A stretch of 64,000 nucleotides of DNA, taken from contig JANRLQ010000031.1 in assembly GCA_033762375.1 (NCBI GenBank), positions 7,688 through 71,687 on the forward strand, written 5' to 3'. The notes beneath the pieces are model-generated. The model was not told the origin of the DNA, searched no databases, and saw only the letters and a list, made by a program, of their open reading frames with translations. The stretch is from RDXT01 sp033762375. Its GTDB lineage: Bacteria > Bacteroidota > Bacteroidia > J057. Below are positions 1-7,341 of this stretch, in pieces (positions within the stretch are counted from its first letter, which is position 1; every line of letters begins with the position of its first letter). A program made the position numbers and the translations under genes.

Positions 1-563
1 AGCCGAAAATTACCCCGGTCGAGTACGAGCAGTTCGTTTCGGGCGTCATTGTACACCAGGTCTGAGGTAAAACTATCCTCATACCAGACACCCCCTACCG
101 GGCCGTCAAGGTCTATGACCCGGAGAGGTTGCCGGGTTTTCAGGTCCAGGACCACTACCGTACCTGCATCCCCGCCACTGAGATACGCTGTTTTGCTGTC
201 CGGGGAAAAAGCTACGCCCAAAAATGATCCGTCTCCGAGGGGATTGGGACCGGGATTGCCGTAACCAGGCAGGCGCAGGGCTTGAGAGGGTGTATCGGTA
301 GGAATGATCGTCATGACCCCATCATGGAGGCTAATGGCAGTTTTGCCATCTGGAGACAGGGCCAGTCCAAACGGGTCGTGGGTGATACGCACCGTCGTGC
401 CGGCAGGTGTGACATACCGGCCGCTGGGCAGGATGGACGTGCCCCCCTCCTGGATGATGTTGTAGGCTGTACGGGCAGGGGTCTGGAGCGTAATGACAGG
501 TTGCTGAGCTTGCAGGGCAGCCATCAGGCTCATCCATGCCAACCCCGAAAACAAACGGTGCAT
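1..563 (-). CDS. Secreted YncE-like beta-propeller protein (partial)
   Basis: The gene reads leftward off the window edge, so only the N-terminal 187 or so residues are present. It starts at the ATG complementary to 561-563. A signal peptide (MHRLFSGLAWMSLMAALQA) is followed by propeller repeats with the motifs ALSPDGKTA and AFSPDSKTAYLSGGD, typical of YVTN/YncE-type seven-bladed propellers. In Bacteroidota such N-termini often belong to a bifunctional propeller plus alkaline-phosphatase-family protein; whether a phosphatase domain follows cannot be seen here. It lies 69 bp downstream of the glycosyltransferase on the same strand, so co-transcription is possible. Family call is by motif reading; function is inferred only as exported. 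Confidence 0.8.
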   Translation of the reverse strand, partial: MHRLFSGLAWMSLMAALQAQQPVITLQTPARTAYNIIQEGGTSILPSGRYVTPAGTTVRITHDPFGLALSPDGKTAISLHDGVMTIIPTDTPSQALRLPGYGNPGPNPLGDGSFLGVAFSPDSKTAYLSGGDAGTVVVLDLKTRQPLRVIDLDGPVGGVWYEDSFTSDLVYNDARNELLVLDRGNFR

Positions 564-632
564 ATCAGATGGATTACGGAATGAGATTATCCCAAGTACC
601 GTACAAAATACCTGCTGGATGTAAAGCCCAGG

Positions 633-1673
633 TTAACAAATCCGGCATTGGGCTGCTTGTGCCAGCAAATGATGGGCGGCCGCAGGCCAGTCATATCCGG
701 CCCAGGGGTTCCAGGCGGCAGCACGGGTGAGCAGCGGGGTGAGCGCCTCCGGATGCCGGGCCCAATACAGGAGGCGTATGGCCAATTCTGCATGGGTATC
801 TGCTACACATTGGGGTTCGTCAGGCAGTACGTGGGAGGCATAACTGCCACGGGCCAGGGCCAGGACCGGCAGTCCGGCAGCGACCGCATCCTGCATACTC
901 ATTCCGAAGGTTTCCATCTCCGCCGCCGACACGTACAGGTTGGCCCGGGCCATCTCTGCCTGAACCTCGTCCTGTGACAGAGGGCCCAGCAGGTGAATAT
1001 GCTCCTGCAAGCTGGAATGCATGCTGATATACGCCTGACATTCTGCAGCATATTCCGCATCCAGGGTCTTGTCACCCGCGATCGTCAGCGACCACACAAG
1101 GTCCTTGAAACTTGCTGCTTGTGTCTGAATGGCTTGGATCAAAGGAAGTATTCCCTTGCGGGGGATCAGGTTGGCTGCCATAAAAGCCCTCAGGTGCAGG
1201 CTGGTCCGGCGGGGTGAGATCAGGGGCTGTACCGGAGCGGGCGGCACACAGAGGATGGGGGCAGCCAAGTCCTGTGCTGCGAGCCACCGGGCCAGCCACT
1301 CGCTGGTGACCAGCAGGGCATCCATGCGGTCGAGGATGGGTTTTTCATATTGGCCAAACAGATCTGCGCCCGACATACCCGCAGGCGGGTGCAGGCTGGG
1401 CAGGTGATGTACCACCAGGCAGCAGATATCTCCACCAGGGAGGGTATGGAGTGCGTCCAGGTACAAGCTGTCAAACCAGGCAATGCCTGGCGGGTGGGCA
1501 CCTTGCCGCCAGGTCTCCAGGTCCATCCACAGGACCTCAACCTGCTGCGCCCGCAGGGCGGCTGTCAGGCGGAGGTTGTACAGGTTGCCTCCGGAAGGGA
1601 ACAGGTGAGGGTCAGGCGCTACCCAATACCAGGGACGCTCAGACAGGGGCACTGTAGGCTGCGGAGGCCACAT
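633..1673 (-). CDS. Glycosyltransferase family 4-like protein
   Basis: This 346-residue protein resembles GT-B fold group 1/4 glycosyltransferases. The C-terminal half has the nucleotide-sugar signature region ETFGMSMQDAVAAGLPVLA, with an E-x7-D spacing close to the usual EX7E motif. The N-terminal half has FPSGGNLYNLRLTAALRA, the glycine-containing acceptor loop typical of the family. The frame stays open further upstream, but the ATG at 1671-1673 is preferred because the extension would run through the PTPS-like gene. That start overlaps the PTPS-like gene by 35 bp, which suggests translational coupling. Homologous PTPS/glycosyltransferase pairs occur elsewhere, so the acceptor may be a pterin-like small molecule; this is inference. 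Confidence 0.8.
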   Translation of the reverse strand: MWPPQPTVPLSERPWYWVAPDPHLFPSGGNLYNLRLTAALRAQQVEVLWMDLETWRQGAHPPGIAWFDSLYLDALHTLPGGDICCLVVHHLPSLHPPAGMSGADLFGQYEKPILDRMDALLVTSEWLARWLAAQDLAAPILCVPPAPVQPLISPRRTSLHLRAFMAANLIPRKGILPLIQAIQTQAASFKDLVWSLTIAGDKTLDAEYAAECQAYISMHSSLQEHIHLLGPLSQDEVQAEMARANLYVSAAEMETFGMSMQDAVAAGLPVLALARGSYASHVLPDEPQCVADTHAELAIRLLYWARHPEALTPLLTRAAAWNPWAGYDWPAAAHHLLAQAAQCRIC

Positions 1674-2016
1674 GAGACTCGCCGAGGGTGATGGTGAGGG
1701 TTCCGGCAAATTGTCCCTGAACCTGGGCTGCCACCTGTCCATGAATCCACCAGGCCAGGTACTCGGTCGTCGTGAGTTTTCCGGCAAATGTGGGCATTTC
1801 ATCCAGGTTTTGGTATTGGAGCGGGGCCAGGGCAGCCCGCAGCACCTCATGCGCAAGCCCTATGTCGAGTACGATATGGTTGACATCCAGGTCAGGGCGG
1901 CTGAAGGCAGCATCTACAACATACGTAGCGCCGTGCAGGCGCTGTGCCGGACCGAATACCGGGCTGGGCAGGGAGTGGGCGATCATGATATGATCGCGGA
2001 TGGTGACAGTATACAT
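1639..2016 (-). CDS. Divergent 6-pyruvoyl-tetrahydropterin synthase / QueD-like protein
   Basis: A 125-residue T-fold protein of the PTPS/6-carboxytetrahydropterin synthase family. Recognisable blocks are MIAHSLP (first zinc His, H14), QRLHGATYVVD and the later LDEMP...TTTEYLAWWI. Classical members have a catalytic Cys a few residues before HGH. Here the stretch is FGPAQRLHGA: there is no Cys, and the third zinc ligand is Ala30 instead of His. It is therefore unlikely to catalyse standard QueD or PTPS chemistry. The FGPAQ-LHGAT variant looks like a conserved subfamily rather than random decay, because the rest of the fold is intact. A TACTTTTG box lies upstream (2052-2059). Coupled to the glycosyltransferase by a 35-bp overlap. 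Confidence 0.8.
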   Translation of the reverse strand: MYTVTIRDHIMIAHSLPSPVFGPAQRLHGATYVVDAAFSRPDLDVNHIVLDIGLAHEVLRAALAPLQYQNLDEMPTFAGKLTTTEYLAWWIHGQVAAQVQGQFAGTLTITLGESHVASAAYSAPV

Positions 2017-2217
2017 AAGATTTGTCTGAGCATAAGCAGCGGCGGAGGGATCAAAAGTACATTTTTTCCCGGCGTAATCGTACCTCCCGGAGTCAGAGCC
2101 TCATTCCTGTGCAGAAAACACTATCTTTTTTCACAGATCGTTAACACCCGGCTCACACGTGTATCAGAAAGGTGTTCTATATTCGACACCTGATCTGAGA
2201 GCTCCAATTTTCCTGAC

Positions 2218-2766
2218 ATGAACCCTACGGTAGCAACGATTCTGGCACTTTTTCGGGAGCAGGGTGACTCCCTGTATGGCGGCGAGGCCGTAACTCAACT
2301 CCAACATGCCCTGCAGGGCGCTACCTTTGCCCGCCGGGCAGGCGCTTCTCCGGCGCTGGTCACAGCTACCCTGCTTCACGACGTGGGCCACCTGCTGCAT
2401 GATCTGCCTGATGATGCACCTGACCACGGCATTGACGATCTCCATGAGAACCTGGCTGCCCGCTTTCTTGATGAGCATTTTGGCGCAGAGGTCACAGAAC
2501 CCGTGCGCCTGCATGTAGCCGCCAAGCGGTACCTCTGTGCGACCCAGCCAGCCTATCTCCAGCGACTCAGTGAGCCCTCCATTCAGAGCCTGGCCCTGCA
2601 GGGTGGCCCGATGAACGAGGCCGAGGTGCTGGAGTTTGAGGCTTTGCCTTTTTATAAAGATGCCGTGCGCCTGCGGGTATGGGACGACATGGCCAAAGAC
2701 CCTGAGATGGTAACCGACCCGATTGAGGCCTTTATCCCGGAGATTGAGGCCGCTATGGCACTCTGA
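2218..2766 (+). CDS. phnZ: PhnZ-type HD-domain phosphonate oxygenase
   Basis: A 182-residue HD-domain protein of the mixed-valent diiron oxygenase group that cleaves the C-P bond of 1-hydroxy-phosphonates (PhnZ, TmpB). Visible hallmarks are LYGGEAV with Tyr20 and Glu23, matching the substrate-gating Y/E pair of PhnZ; His30; H54-D55 in LLHDVGH; His76; H99 and K103 in RLHVAAKRY; and WDD near residue 160. These cover the expected six metal ligands and the phosphonate-binding Lys. PhnZ normally works with a 2-oxoglutarate-dependent hydroxylase (PhnY/TmpA), which is not present in the window. Length is normal for the family. Substrate cannot be told from sequence. Confidence 0.85.
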   Translation: MNPTVATILALFREQGDSLYGGEAVTQLQHALQGATFARRAGASPALVTATLLHDVGHLLHDLPDDAPDHGIDDLHENLAARFLDEHFGAEVTEPVRLHVAAKRYLCATQPAYLQRLSEPSIQSLALQGGPMNEAEVLEFEALPFYKDAVRLRVWDDMAKDPEMVTDPIEAFIPEIEAAMAL

Positions 2767-2830
2767 CAACCGAGGTATTTGCGCTTACATCAGAAACAGG
2801 TACTTCATTGTGTTGCAGAAAGGTGTATTT

Positions 2831-2837
2831 TACCTTT
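2831..2837 (+). promoter_or_regulatory. Probable -7 promoter box (TACCTTT)
   Basis: TACCTTT lies 34 bp before the ATG of the S9 peptidase and fits the Bacteroidota TAnnTTTG -7 element except for its last base. No clear TTTG at -33 is seen. Confidence 0.4.
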
Positions 2838-2870
2838 TCTTTTGCTTCACGCTGATTCTTCCTGTATAAT

Positions 2871-5633
2871 ATGCATTATCTCAGACTTGCCTGTGGGCTT
2901 CTGATAAGCCTGCTGCCTGCCGTCCGGGCCTGGTCGCAGCAAAGCCGTCCGCTACACGTAACAGATTTTGATGCCTGGCGCTCTGTGACCGGGCAGACCC
3001 TCACCCAGGACGGCCGCCGGCTGGCCTATGAACTATCACCTCAAAAGGGCGATACCCGCCTGTACGTACGCGACCTTACTACCGCCCGAGCAGATAGTTT
3101 CGCGCGGGGAACGGCTGCTGCCTGGGCGGCGGATGGTAGCTGGCTGGCTTTCAGCATCAAACCGTATGCGGACTCTGTCCGCAAGGGCCAGCTAGCCAAA
3201 CTCAAGGCAGACAAACTGCCAAAGGACAGCCTGGGCATCTGGCTCCCGGATAAAGCCCGCCTGATCCGGGTCCCGCTCGTCAAATCCTTCAAAGTCGCCC
3301 GAGACGGCGGGGACTGGGTGGCTTTTCTTCAGGATAAAACTGCTGTCCCTAAGGATACCAGTACCCGGGAGAAGAAAAAAACGCCTGAGTACGGCCCGCT
3401 GGTCCTGATGCGCCCGGTGGACAGTGCGGTGTATACCTTCGCGAGTGTGACGGATTACGCCCTCTCAGACAATGGCTCCCTGGCAGGCTGGATCACCGCC
3501 ATGGGCGACTCCATAGATTCGGCGGCAGTGTGGATATGCAGCCCCGGCCAGGGCCCGGCCCGCTGTCTTCATCGGGGACCCGGTAAAATCACCCAGCTGG
3601 CGATGGACAAGTCAGGAACGCAGATAGCCTTTTTGTATTCGGCAGATACCACAGATGCCCCGGTATATACACTCTGGTACTGGCAAGCGGGAGACAGTAC
3701 AGCCCGGCAGGTGCTGGATGAAACCACCTCTGGTATGCCAGCAGGGTGGACAGTCAGTGCCCACTATCTGCCGGTATTCTCTGAAAATGCGCAGTACCTG
3801 ATGCTGGGCACAGCCCCCCGTCCGGTCCTTCCCCCCAAAGATACCCTCACGGAGGATGAAAAGGTACGGCTGGACGTATGGCACTGGCAGGATGCCCGGA
3901 TCCAGCCACATCAGCTCAAACAAAAAGAAAGTGACCTCACATATACCTGGCTGGCCCGGTGGGAGCCCGGCACAAGTACCTTTGTCCAGCTTGGTGACAC
4001 CACCGTGCGGCAGGTGCGTATGCTGCGAAAAGGCAACAGCCCGGTTTTTTTGGGCTTGGACGACCAGCCTTATCAGCAGTTAGTGTCGTGGGAGGCACAT
4101 AGTTATCGGGATGTATATGTGCGTGACATCCGGGGTAGCTGGGAAAAAATCCTCACCAAACACCCGCAGGACGTGGACATATCACCTGATGGGGGCTATA
4201 TCGTATGGTATGACTCACAGGACTCTGCATGGTATAGCTGGAGCCGGGCTGACAGGTCCCGCCAATGCCTGACCTGCGGGATACCGGTAGCCTGGTACGA
4301 CGAGGACCATGATACGCCGTCCGACCCCAGTCCGTATGGCATCGCGGGTTTTTCGGCAGATGACCGGTTTGTTCTGATCGGAGACCGGTATGATCTCTGG
4401 AAATTGGATATGAAAGGGCAGGATCGTCCTGTATGCCTGACACAGGGTACAGGTCGTGAATCCCGCATCCGGTATCAGTACATTCGCCTGGATCGCGAGA
4501 ATCCCTGGGTAGAACCCGTATTGCTGCTGACAGGGTTTCATGAGGTGAGCCGTCAGATGGGCGTATATCGGGTGCGGCTTGACGGCAAAAAAACAGTGCA
4601 GACGCTGACCGTATCAGCACACACGTACAATGGATTTGTCCGGGCACGGAAATCAGACCGGCTGATCTGGCAGCGCAGTGATTTTTATACCTGCCCAGAC
4701 CTGTGGACGGGAGATACAGACTTCCGGTCCGTCACCCGCCTGACGGATGCCAATCCGCAGCAGCGGGATTTCCGCTGGGGCCAAGTCCGGCTCGTGAGCT
4801 GGAAACGCCCGGACGGGTTGCCGCTGGAAGGTCTGCTGTACACACCTGCGAATATGACGCCGGGCCAGCAGTATCCGATGATTGTGTATTATTACGAGCT
4901 TTCATCAGACGGGCTGAATACCTATGTCACCCCAAGGCCAAGCCGCTCCACCGTCAATGCCAGCTACTATACCAGCAATGGCTATGTAATTTTCATGCCG
5001 GATATCCGGTACCGCACCGCTCAGCCGGGTGAGGACGCGTACGAGGCTGTCATGAGCGGAGTGGATCACCTGCTGCGTACGTATAGTTTTATTGACTCGA
5101 CGCGCATGGGCCTCCAGGGCCAAAGCTGGGGCGGATATCAGACGGCCTACATTGTGACCCGTACAGACCGGTTTGCGGCGGCGATGGCAGGAGCACCTGT
5201 GAGTAATATGACCAGCGCCTACGGCGGCATTCGCTGGGGCACCGGCCTCAGCCGGATGTTTCAGTACGAGGAGACCCAAAGCCGGATCGGGGCGACCCTC
5301 TGGGAGGATCCGGCGGCCTATCTCCGCAATTCACCTTTGTTTAGCGTGCCCCAGATCGGTACCCCGCTGCTCATCATGCACAACGACCAGGATGGTGCCG
5401 TACCGTGGTATCAGGGCATTGAGCTGTTTGTGGCCATGCGCCGTCTCGCAAAACCTGCCTGGATGCTGACCTACAACGGTGAAGACCACAACCTCACCCG
5501 AAGGGCCAATATGGTGGACCTCACGATCCGGATGCGGCAGTTTTTTGACCATTATCTCCAGGGCGCACCGATGCCTCCGTGGATGTCAGCGGGTATCCCG
5601 GCCGTGGACAAGGGCACTACCCTGGGATACTGA
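2871..5633 (+). CDS. Secreted S9-family (prolyl oligopeptidase-like) peptidase
   Basis: A 920-residue serine peptidase with a signal peptide (MHYLRLACGLLISLLPAVRAWS), a long beta-propeller region (about residues 50-630) and a C-terminal alpha/beta-hydrolase domain. The nucleophile is Ser752 in GQSWGGYQ. The acid lies in NDQDGAVPW and the His in GEDHNL, in the usual order. Expected role is cleavage of peptides, often after proline, in the periplasm or at the cell surface. There is no recognisable T9SS sorting domain at the C-terminus, so a periplasmic or Sec-only location is more likely. A possible -7 box (TACCTTT, 2831) precedes the start. Confidence 0.9.
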   Translation: MHYLRLACGLLISLLPAVRAWSQQSRPLHVTDFDAWRSVTGQTLTQDGRRLAYELSPQKGDTRLYVRDLTTARADSFARGTAAAWAADGSWLAFSIKPYADSVRKGQLAKLKADKLPKDSLGIWLPDKARLIRVPLVKSFKVARDGGDWVAFLQDKTAVPKDTSTREKKKTPEYGPLVLMRPVDSAVYTFASVTDYALSDNGSLAGWITAMGDSIDSAAVWICSPGQGPARCLHRGPGKITQLAMDKSGTQIAFLYSADTTDAPVYTLWYWQAGDSTARQVLDETTSGMPAGWTVSAHYLPVFSENAQYLMLGTAPRPVLPPKDTLTEDEKVRLDVWHWQDARIQPHQLKQKESDLTYTWLARWEPGTSTFVQLGDTTVRQVRMLRKGNSPVFLGLDDQPYQQLVSWEAHSYRDVYVRDIRGSWEKILTKHPQDVDISPDGGYIVWYDSQDSAWYSWSRADRSRQCLTCGIPVAWYDEDHDTPSDPSPYGIAGFSADDRFVLIGDRYDLWKLDMKGQDRPVCLTQGTGRESRIRYQYIRLDRENPWVEPVLLLTGFHEVSRQMGVYRVRLDGKKTVQTLTVSAHTYNGFVRARKSDRLIWQRSDFYTCPDLWTGDTDFRSVTRLTDANPQQRDFRWGQVRLVSWKRPDGLPLEGLLYTPANMTPGQQYPMIVYYYELSSDGLNTYVTPRPSRSTVNASYYTSNGYVIFMPDIRYRTAQPGEDAYEAVMSGVDHLLRTYSFIDSTRMGLQGQSWGGYQTAYIVTRTDRFAAAMAGAPVSNMTSAYGGIRWGTGLSRMFQYEETQSRIGATLWEDPAAYLRNSPLFSVPQIGTPLLIMHNDQDGAVPWYQGIELFVAMRRLAKPAWMLTYNGEDHNLTRRANMVDLTIRMRQFFDHYLQGAPMPPWMSAGIPAVDKGTTLGY

Positions 5634-5671
5634 TCGCTGTCACCGGATTTGGGGATATGCCCCGCCTGTTG

Positions 5672-5678
5672 TACCTTG
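5672..5678 (+). promoter_or_regulatory. Probable -7 promoter box (TACCTTG)
   Basis: TACCTTG sits 22 bp before the rhomboid ATG at 5701, in the spacing seen for several first genes in this window. Confidence 0.4.
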
Positions 5679-5700
5679 CTATACATTTTTATCTCATTGT

Positions 5701-6312
5701 ATGGAACTTCTGAGCGCACCCATCACCCTGACGTTGGTGGTCATTACAGTCATCACCAGCCTCCGGGGCTTTCAGGACAGCGACCTGATGTACAAGTTTA
5801 TGTTCACCCCGTACCGCATCGCACAAGATCTGCGGGAGGAGTGGAGCCGTTTTTTTTCACACGGGCTGATTCATGCTGACGGGATGCACCTGGCCTTTAA
5901 TATGATAGCCTTGTACTCTTTCGGGGGAATCGTGGAAAGTATGCTGGGCTCCAGCCGGTTTCTGCTGCTGTATCTTTTTTCGCTCCTGACGAGCGGCCTG
6001 CCAGACTACTTCACACACCGGAACAACCCTGGTTACCGGGCATTGGGAGCATCTGGTGCCGTGAGTGCGATCCTGCTTAGTGCGGTTATATTTGACCCGT
6101 TTATCAGCGTGAGTTTGTTTTTTCTGCCTGGTATTCCCGGGTGGATTTTTGCGCTGCTGTACATGGGGTACTCATTTTATGCGTCGCGATATGCGCAGGA
6201 CAATATCGGCCACAATGCACACCTGTGGGGCGCCGTCTCCGGCATTGTGCTGACGCTGCTGATGGAGCCAAGCCAGCTGGGGTATCTGATACGGATCGTC
6301 CAGGGAGGCTGA
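5701..6312 (+). CDS. Rhomboid-family intramembrane serine protease
   Basis: A 203-residue integral membrane protein with about six hydrophobic segments. Catalytic Ser118 is in LGASGAV and the catalytic His is in the later GHNAHLWGAVSG segment (His173), the Ser-His dyad of rhomboids. The N-terminal HGLIHADGMHLAFNM matches the conserved loop region containing H-x-x-x-N. The frame is open upstream to 5479, but that portion overlaps the S9 peptidase and encodes no membrane sequence, so the ATG at 5701 is chosen. A TACCTTG box precedes it. Role: cleavage of single-pass membrane proteins; the substrate is unknown. Confidence 0.85.
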   Translation: MELLSAPITLTLVVITVITSLRGFQDSDLMYKFMFTPYRIAQDLREEWSRFFSHGLIHADGMHLAFNMIALYSFGGIVESMLGSSRFLLLYLFSLLTSGLPDYFTHRNNPGYRALGASGAVSAILLSAVIFDPFISVSLFFLPGIPGWIFALLYMGYSFYASRYAQDNIGHNAHLWGAVSGIVLTLLMEPSQLGYLIRIVQGG

Positions 6313-6338
6313 TCCGCTACAGGAACACGCATAACAAC

Positions 6339-6363
6339 AACGGCTGCCCTGCGGGCAGCCGTT
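6339..6363. terminator. Bidirectional terminator hairpin
   Basis: Perfect 10-bp inverted repeat (AACGGCTGCC / GGCAGCCGTT) with a 5-nt loop, placed between the convergent rhomboid gene and the 6385-7215 gene. Confidence 0.75.
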
Positions 6364-6384
6364 CTCATATATGGAGTCGGACCA

Positions 6385-7215
6385 TTACTTGACTTTGAGC
6401 CGGGTACAGCTGTCGCGGTACAGGTACTTCTCTATGATTGTCAGGACAGTCTCGCGTTTGTTGGCGCTGACACCGAGCTGGATTTCTTCGCCATCTACCA
6501 CTGCCAGGACGATCCCGCTAGCGAGCCGCTTGAAAGCATAATCTCCTACGCGGATGAGCTGGTCGCTGCCGACCGTCTTAAATTCGAAGTTGTCAAATTT
6601 ATTGCTGTAACTCCGGCCGGAGGGGATCGTGGTTTTGACGACTACCTCACCGTCTTCCGGGGTGGCCGCACTGAATATCTCACAGAGGCAGACACCCTTG
6701 AGTTTTTCATCCTCGACCTGCACGATGGTATAGTTGACGACGACCCACTGGCCGGCACGTTTTTCGAGGGCCATGGTGACGGTTTCGTTGCCTTTGACCC
6801 AGATACCGTCTTCTTCTTTGGTTTCGTAGTTAACTTTATAGGTGAGGACTGCGATGCTGGAGGTGGCATGGGTAACATGGAGCTCGACAATCTCGTATCC
6901 GATATAGATTCCTACAGATCGGATCACATTGTCGAGGTACGCTTCAAAACCAGCATAGTCAGACTGCGTTACACGGGCCTTGCCTGAGATGTTGAAGATG
7001 TAGAGGGAGGAGAGGGCTTCTGGGCTGAAGTGTCTGAGGACGGCTTGTTTGTTGCGGGTCTTGGGAAGATTTGCATAATCCTGGGCAAAGGAATTCAGAA
7101 AAGTTTCGAGTTCTTTCTTAATTTCTGCCTCAGTCTGGGCGTATCCTTGTGTGAAGGTAAAACACAGCAGCAGGACAGCAAGCACAGGCTTCAGTCCGAA
7201 TGAAAAACGTTTCAT
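6385..7215 (-). CDS. Secreted NTF2/SnoaL-like protein of unknown function
   Basis: A 276-residue protein with a signal peptide ending FTQGYAQ. Residues of about 30-160 have the look of an NTF2/SnoaL-like cone-shaped fold (a long helix, then strands including ITYE-like segments and QWVVVNYTIVQ). The last 100 residues are a separate beta-rich, lysine-containing region without a family I recognise. It stands alone, facing the rhomboid gene across a terminator and diverging from the histidine kinase operon by 126 bp. Export is well supported; function is not known. Confidence 0.65.
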   Translation of the reverse strand: MKRFSFGLKPVLAVLLLCFTFTQGYAQTEAEIKKELETFLNSFAQDYANLPKTRNKQAVLRHFSPEALSSLYIFNISGKARVTQSDYAGFEAYLDNVIRSVGIYIGYEIVELHVTHATSSIAVLTYKVNYETKEEDGIWVKGNETVTMALEKRAGQWVVVNYTIVQVEDEKLKGVCLCEIFSAATPEDGEVVVKTTIPSGRSYSNKFDNFEFKTVGSDQLIRVGDYAFKRLASGIVLAVVDGEEIQLGVSANKRETVLTIIEKYLYRDSCTRLKVK

Positions 7216-7341
7216 ACTGTTTGTTTTGAATGTTGTCCGTAATTCTAGTCATTTATTTACTAACCGCCAAATGCGCATCAGCGAAGACAGTAATTTGTTT
7301 GTGCTGATATTTGCCAATATTGAGACCTTTCTGACCTCCGT

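Noticed and set aside
2871..5633. T9SS cargo status for the S9 peptidase
   Set aside because: The C-terminus lacks the PNP...G-x-Y-x-V/I pattern of type A and the NGDGxND pattern of type B sorting domains.
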